Below, one piece after another: positions 7,246 to 9,700 of a DNA stretch of 9,700 nucleotides. The stretch's first letter is position 1, and every line of letters begins with the position of its first letter. A program made the translations under genes and the position numbers. Source of the DNA: Mycobacteriaceae bacterium (GTDB taxonomy: Bacteria; Actinomycetota; Actinomycetes; Mycobacteriales; Mycobacteriaceae); the NCBI GenBank assembly GCA_019242135.1, contig JAFAWC010000364.1:1-9700 (forward strand). Reading direction: 5' to 3'. Under the pieces are notes generated by a model. It had not been told where the DNA came from, did no database searches, and saw only the letters and a program-made list of their open reading frames with translations.

Positions 7246-8289
7246 TCAGGGACCCCCGAAGGCGAGCGCCGGCTCGACCGTGACCGCGCGGCGCAGTCCC
7301 GCGCCGCTGCCCAGAACTCCGATCACCACCGCAATCACCGGCAACAGGACGAACGCCGTCGCCGGAATGTCCACCCGCATGGGGAACAGCGGTCCGAGCA
7401 ATACCGACAACACTCCGCCCAGCAGAGCCGCGAGGACGGCGACGACGACCGCCTGCATGGCAAGCCCGGCCAGGATCGAGCGGGTCGCGACCCCGACGGC
7501 CTTGAAAACCGCGAAGTCGCGAATGCGTTCGATCACCGACACATAGATCATCGATCCGACGATGAGGGCGGCGACCACCCACAGCAGCCCCGCCATGATG
7601 GTCATCGCCCGGCGGGCACCGGTCAGTGGGCGTACGAGATCGTCGACGGCGCCGGAGCGGTCGACGACCCGGTAGCCGTTCGGCGCCTGGTTCAACGTGC
7701 CGCGCACGCCGATCGACGAGATCAGAGGCTGTCCGGAGAACAGCAGCTGCTGGGCGCCCGGCACCGTCAAGAAGACGTTGGCCTGGCCGGCGAGAACCGT
7801 CGAATCATCGACGATGCCGACGATTCGCATTGGGCGAGAGGCGATTTGCAGAACCTGGCCGATGGCTCGGTCCATGGTGCTCGACACCGCGAGCTCATCG
7901 GGACCGGTGGGCGGGCGGCCGGCCGAAACGTGCGGCATCCCGGTGTCGGGCGCTCCGAAAACGTTGACGTTGCGCGACGAACCCCGGTCGGGGATGGTCG
8001 CGCTGCCGTACACCAGCGGCACCGCGGCTGTGACCCCGGGCGTGTGTGCCACCGCGTCCAGGTCCGTGGGCGGGAACGGCGACGAACCGATGAACGGCCC
8101 GGCCGCACCCGACTTGATCACATAAGAGTCGAAGCCCAGCGAGCTGACCGTGCGATCGGCCTCCACATGAAACCCGTTGGCCAGCCCCGTCAGAACAAGC
8201 GTCATCGCGAACACCAGGCCCGTGCCCACGATAGCGATGACAAACCGCCGCTTGCGCCATTGCAGATCGCGGAGCGCGGCACTCAGCAC
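7246..8289 (-). CDS. FtsX/MacB-type ABC transporter permease
   Basis: A 347-aa membrane protein with the FtsX-family layout. TM1 is about residues 16-40, followed by a large extracytoplasmic domain (about 41-225, MacB periplasmic-core-like), then TM2 (229-252), TM3 (273-298) and TM4 (313-331). The cytoplasmic loop after TM2, with ERIRDFAVFKAVGVATRSI, is the coupling region that docks on the ATPase. Such permeases usually act as exporters or mechanotransmitters on lipids, lipoproteins, peptides or envelope enzymes rather than as solute importers. The substrate cannot be read from the sequence. The start is GTG 8289, with AGGG five bases upstream; no in-frame ATG nearby is better. The ATPase gene follows after 3 nt. 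Lengths and pairing match M. tuberculosis Rv0072/Rv2563 (about 349 aa, from memory), which are labelled glutamine permeases without good support from fold. Confidence 0.9.
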   Translation of the reverse strand: MLSAALRDLQWRKRRFVIAIVGTGLVFAMTLVLTGLANGFHVEADRTVSSLGFDSYVIKSGAAGPFIGSSPFPPTDLDAVAHTPGVTAAVPLVYGSATIPDRGSSRNVNVFGAPDTGMPHVSAGRPPTGPDELAVSSTMDRAIGQVLQIASRPMRIVGIVDDSTVLAGQANVFLTVPGAQQLLFSGQPLISSIGVRGTLNQAPNGYRVVDRSGAVDDLVRPLTGARRAMTIMAGLLWVVAALIVGSMIYVSVIERIRDFAVFKAVGVATRSILAGLAMQAVVVAVLAALLGGVLSVLLGPLFPMRVDIPATAFVLLPVIAVVIGVLGSGAGLRRAVTVEPALAFGGP

Positions 8290-8296
8290 GTCAGCC

Positions 8297-8308
8297 CTGC
8301 CATGGCAG
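8297..8308. repeat. 12-bp perfect palindrome just upstream of the permease start
   Basis: CTGCCATGGCAG is its own reverse complement and ends 7 nt from the permease GTG. It overlaps the edge of that gene's ribosome-binding site (AGGG). It could be an operator or a start-site hairpin; it could also be chance. Confidence 0.5.
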
Positions 8309-8356
8309 CGACGTTACCCACTCACGGAGCGGTGTCGCCCACTTTCCCGCCGGATC

Positions 8357-8905
8357 TCACCGCGCCAAGGCGTCAACCAACTTCGAACAAAATGCGGGCA
8401 GGTCGTCCGGCTTGCGGCTGGAGATCAACGTGTTGCCGCGACGTTCGTCGACGACCACTTCCTCATCCACCCAATTGCCGCCCGCGTTGCGGATGTCGGT
8501 CTGCAGGCTGGGCCAGGAGGTGATCGTGCGGCCCCGGAGTACGTCGGCGTCGATGAGGGTCCACGGGCCGTGGCAGATCACCGCGACCGGCTTTCCCGCG
8601 TCAAAGAAGCCCTTCGTAAAGGCCACCGCCGCGGGGACCGTCCGCAGAAAGTCGGGGTTGGCCACCCCACCCGGCAGGACCAGCCCCGCGTAGTCTTCGG
8701 CGCTCACCTGATCGGCCGACTTCTCGGCTTCGAACGTGTCTGCGGGCGTCAGGTGGTTGAATGCCTGCACCTTGCCGACCTCCGTGGACACCAGCTCCGG
8801 TGTGCCGCCGGCATCCTTGATCGCCTTCCACGGCTCGGTCAGCTCAGCCTGCTCGGCGCCCTCGGGTGCGACCAGGAACGCAATCTTCTTGCCGTCCAGA
8901 CTCAT
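8357..8905 (-). CDS. DJ-1/PfpI family protein (general stress protein 18-like)
   Basis: A 182-aa cytoplasmic protein of the DJ-1/PfpI superfamily. Members include glyoxalases, deglycase candidates, chaperones and peptidases, so the exact reaction is not predictable. Seen: KKIAFLVAPEGAEQAELTEPW with the conserved acidic residue E18, the LVLPGGVANPDFLR strand-turn, and the nucleophile elbow VAVICHGPWTL with C111-H112. E18 plus a cysteine just after residue 100 mirrors DJ-1 and PfpI, so the active site looks intact. The start is ATG 8905, with an excellent Shine-Dalgarno 6 nt upstream. It lies 84 nt after the P55-like gene and 67 nt before the permease, all in one direction, so it could be part of a longer transcript. 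The strong own ribosome-binding site and longer spacers also allow an independent promoter. The family is often stress-induced. Confidence 0.9.
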   Translation of the reverse strand: MSLDGKKIAFLVAPEGAEQAELTEPWKAIKDAGGTPELVSTEVGKVQAFNHLTPADTFEAEKSADQVSAEDYAGLVLPGGVANPDFLRTVPAAVAFTKGFFDAGKPVAVICHGPWTLIDADVLRGRTITSWPSLQTDIRNAGGNWVDEEVVVDERRGNTLISSRKPDDLPAFCSKLVDALAR

Positions 8906-8911
8906 GCATTG

Positions 8912-8918
8912 CTCCTCT
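8912..8918 (-). promoter_or_regulatory. Shine-Dalgarno of the PfpI-family gene
   Basis: AGAGGAG on the - strand lies 6 nt before ATG 8905, a near-consensus site. It fixes that start over the out-of-frame ATG at 8909. No convincing -10/-35 pair could be read upstream. Confidence 0.7.
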
Positions 8919-8947
8919 GATGTACTGCTGCTCTTCGCTTCGACGAT

Positions 8948-8957
8948 CGGGTACCCG
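8948..8957. repeat. 10-bp palindrome between the P55-like and PfpI-family genes
   Basis: CGGGTACCCG is perfectly self-complementary. It lies 32 nt after the P55-like stop (- strand direction) and about 40 nt before the PfpI start. There is no loop or T-tract, so an operator is more plausible than a terminator, but chance is possible in DNA of this composition. Confidence 0.4.
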
Positions 8958-8989
8958 CATCGGGGAGGGGCAATCAGAGCTCTCGGCAG

Positions 8990-9700
8990 CTACCTGCCGG
9001 CGGGAACGGTCTCCTCAGCACCGGGCTCGGGCTCGACCGCATGCTTGACACGACTGCCGATCAAGAGTCCCAGCACGGCGCCGACGACACACACGATCGC
9101 CGTGATCGTGAAGATCTCGCCGTACTCCTGCGCATAGGCGGCCTTATAGTTCGCGGCGATCTGCTCGCCGATGTCCAGCGGACCGCCCTTCGGCTTGGGC
9201 AGGCTGTGCAAAATCTGCTGGAACCGATAAAGCCCCCACGCCGACAGCGAGGCGATTCCCACCAGCATCCCGATCATCCGCGACACCACGACCGCCGACG
9301 ACGCAATGCCGTGCTGAGCGGGCGGGACCGCACGCAAGGCCGCCGACGTCAACGGCCCGATCACCAGGCCCAAGCCGAGCCCGGCGAGCGCGAGGTCGGT
9401 GTCGAACGTCGGCAACGAGAACAGGCCGAGGTTGTGCCGCATGCTCAGCACGTCGATCCGCCAATACGAGATCAGCCAGTACGCTCCCGCGGCGATCATC
9501 AGGCCCGTGAATGCGATCGCGCGGTCACCGATCGTGGTGGCCAGCCAGCCGCCCAGGAGCGCCCCGATGGGCAGCGCGATCAAAAATCTCAGAAGCAACC
9601 CGGCGGCCTGGTTCTGGTCCATGCCCAGCACGCCTTGACCGAACAACTCGACGTCGACCAGGGTGACCATCAGCGCGGCGCCTGCGCACAGCGATGCACC
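8990..9700 (-). CDS. P55-like major facilitator superfamily exporter (C-terminal part; 5' end outside window)
   Basis: The frame is open to the right edge, so the gene starts beyond base 9700; 236 C-terminal residues and the TAG stop (8990-8992) are visible. They match what I remember of M. tuberculosis P55 (Rv1410c, about 518 aa) nearly segment by segment: [77 protein letters not shown] and [13 protein letters not shown]. About five to six hydrophobic helices are present. They are followed by a short cytoplasmic tail rich in E and P. P55 works with the lipoprotein LprG in moving triacylglycerol-type lipids to the envelope and in drug tolerance; lprG should lie just right of this window, upstream in transcription. 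The tail and the loop around [12 protein letters not shown] are the parts that differ most from the M. tuberculosis protein. Downstream genes run in the same direction. Confidence 0.92.
   Translation of the reverse strand, partial: GASLCAGAALMVTLVDVELFGQGVLGMDQNQAAGLLLRFLIALPIGALLGGWLATTIGDRAIAFTGLMIAAGAYWLISYWRIDVLSMRHNLGLFSLPTFDTDLALAGLGLGLVIGPLTSAALRAVPPAQHGIASSAVVVSRMIGMLVGIASLSAWGLYRFQQILHSLPKPKGGPLDIGEQIAANYKAAYAQEYGEIFTITAIVCVVGAVLGLLIGSRVKHAVEPEPGAEETVPAGR

Noticed and set aside
8283..8303. Six-codon reading frame (MAGLTC) on the - strand overlapping the permease start, as a possible leader peptide
   Set aside because: No ribosome-binding site before its ATG, which is simply the centre of the 12-bp palindrome.
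6562..8523. 653-codon open frame on the + strand opposite the ATPase, permease and part of the PfpI-family gene
   Set aside because: It is codon-register antisense to genes with clear family motifs; such long shadows are common in GC-rich DNA. Its product is H/D/R/Q-rich with no recognisable domain.

Overview
The window is a GC-rich stretch of an actinobacterial chromosome, most probably a mycobacterium (Mycolicibacterium-like). Evidence: strong G/C bias at third codon positions, GTG starts, and a gene run priA-fmt-fmu(rsmB)-rpe-ribD facing a P55-type efflux gene. This is the order I know from Mycobacterium tuberculosis (Rv1402, Rv1406-Rv1409, Rv1410c). All family assignments come from reading motifs and remembered homologues; no search was run.

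Left part, + strand, 1-6231: a compact housekeeping operon. It opens inside priA (a primosome protein whose helicase motifs are degenerate), then fmt (Met-tRNAi formyltransferase), fmu/rsmB (16S rRNA m5C methyltransferase), rpe (ribulose-5-phosphate epimerase) and ribD (bifunctional riboflavin deaminase/reductase). fmt/fmu and rpe/ribD overlap by ATGA, and fmu/rpe nearly touch, so translational coupling is likely. The genes serve replication restart, initiator tRNA formylation, ribosome methylation, pentose phosphate supply and riboflavin synthesis (ribulose-5-P is also a riboflavin precursor).

Right part, - strand, 9700-6250: the C-terminal half of a P55-like MFS exporter enters from the right edge. 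It is followed in the same direction by a DJ-1/PfpI family protein, an FtsX/MacB-type permease, and an ABC ATPase carrying a C-terminal cyclic-nucleotide-binding domain. The permease and ATPase are 3 nt apart and form one transporter. In M. tuberculosis ribG and P55 are direct neighbours, so the three genes at 6250-8905 look like an accessory block. The ATPase ends only 18 nt from the convergent ribD stop, with no convincing intrinsic terminator between.

The most unusual signals are two additions to RsmB: an N-terminal array of Arg/Ser-rich pentapeptides encoded by 15-nt tandem repeats, and a roughly 26-codon segment inside the methyltransferase fold with very low GC3 and a perfect inverted repeat. 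Next is the apparently cyclic-nucleotide-gated FtsX-type ABC transporter beside the lipid-export gene P55. There is no gene-free stretch over 100 nt, and I saw no tRNA, rRNA, CRISPR array, insertion sequence or riboswitch.
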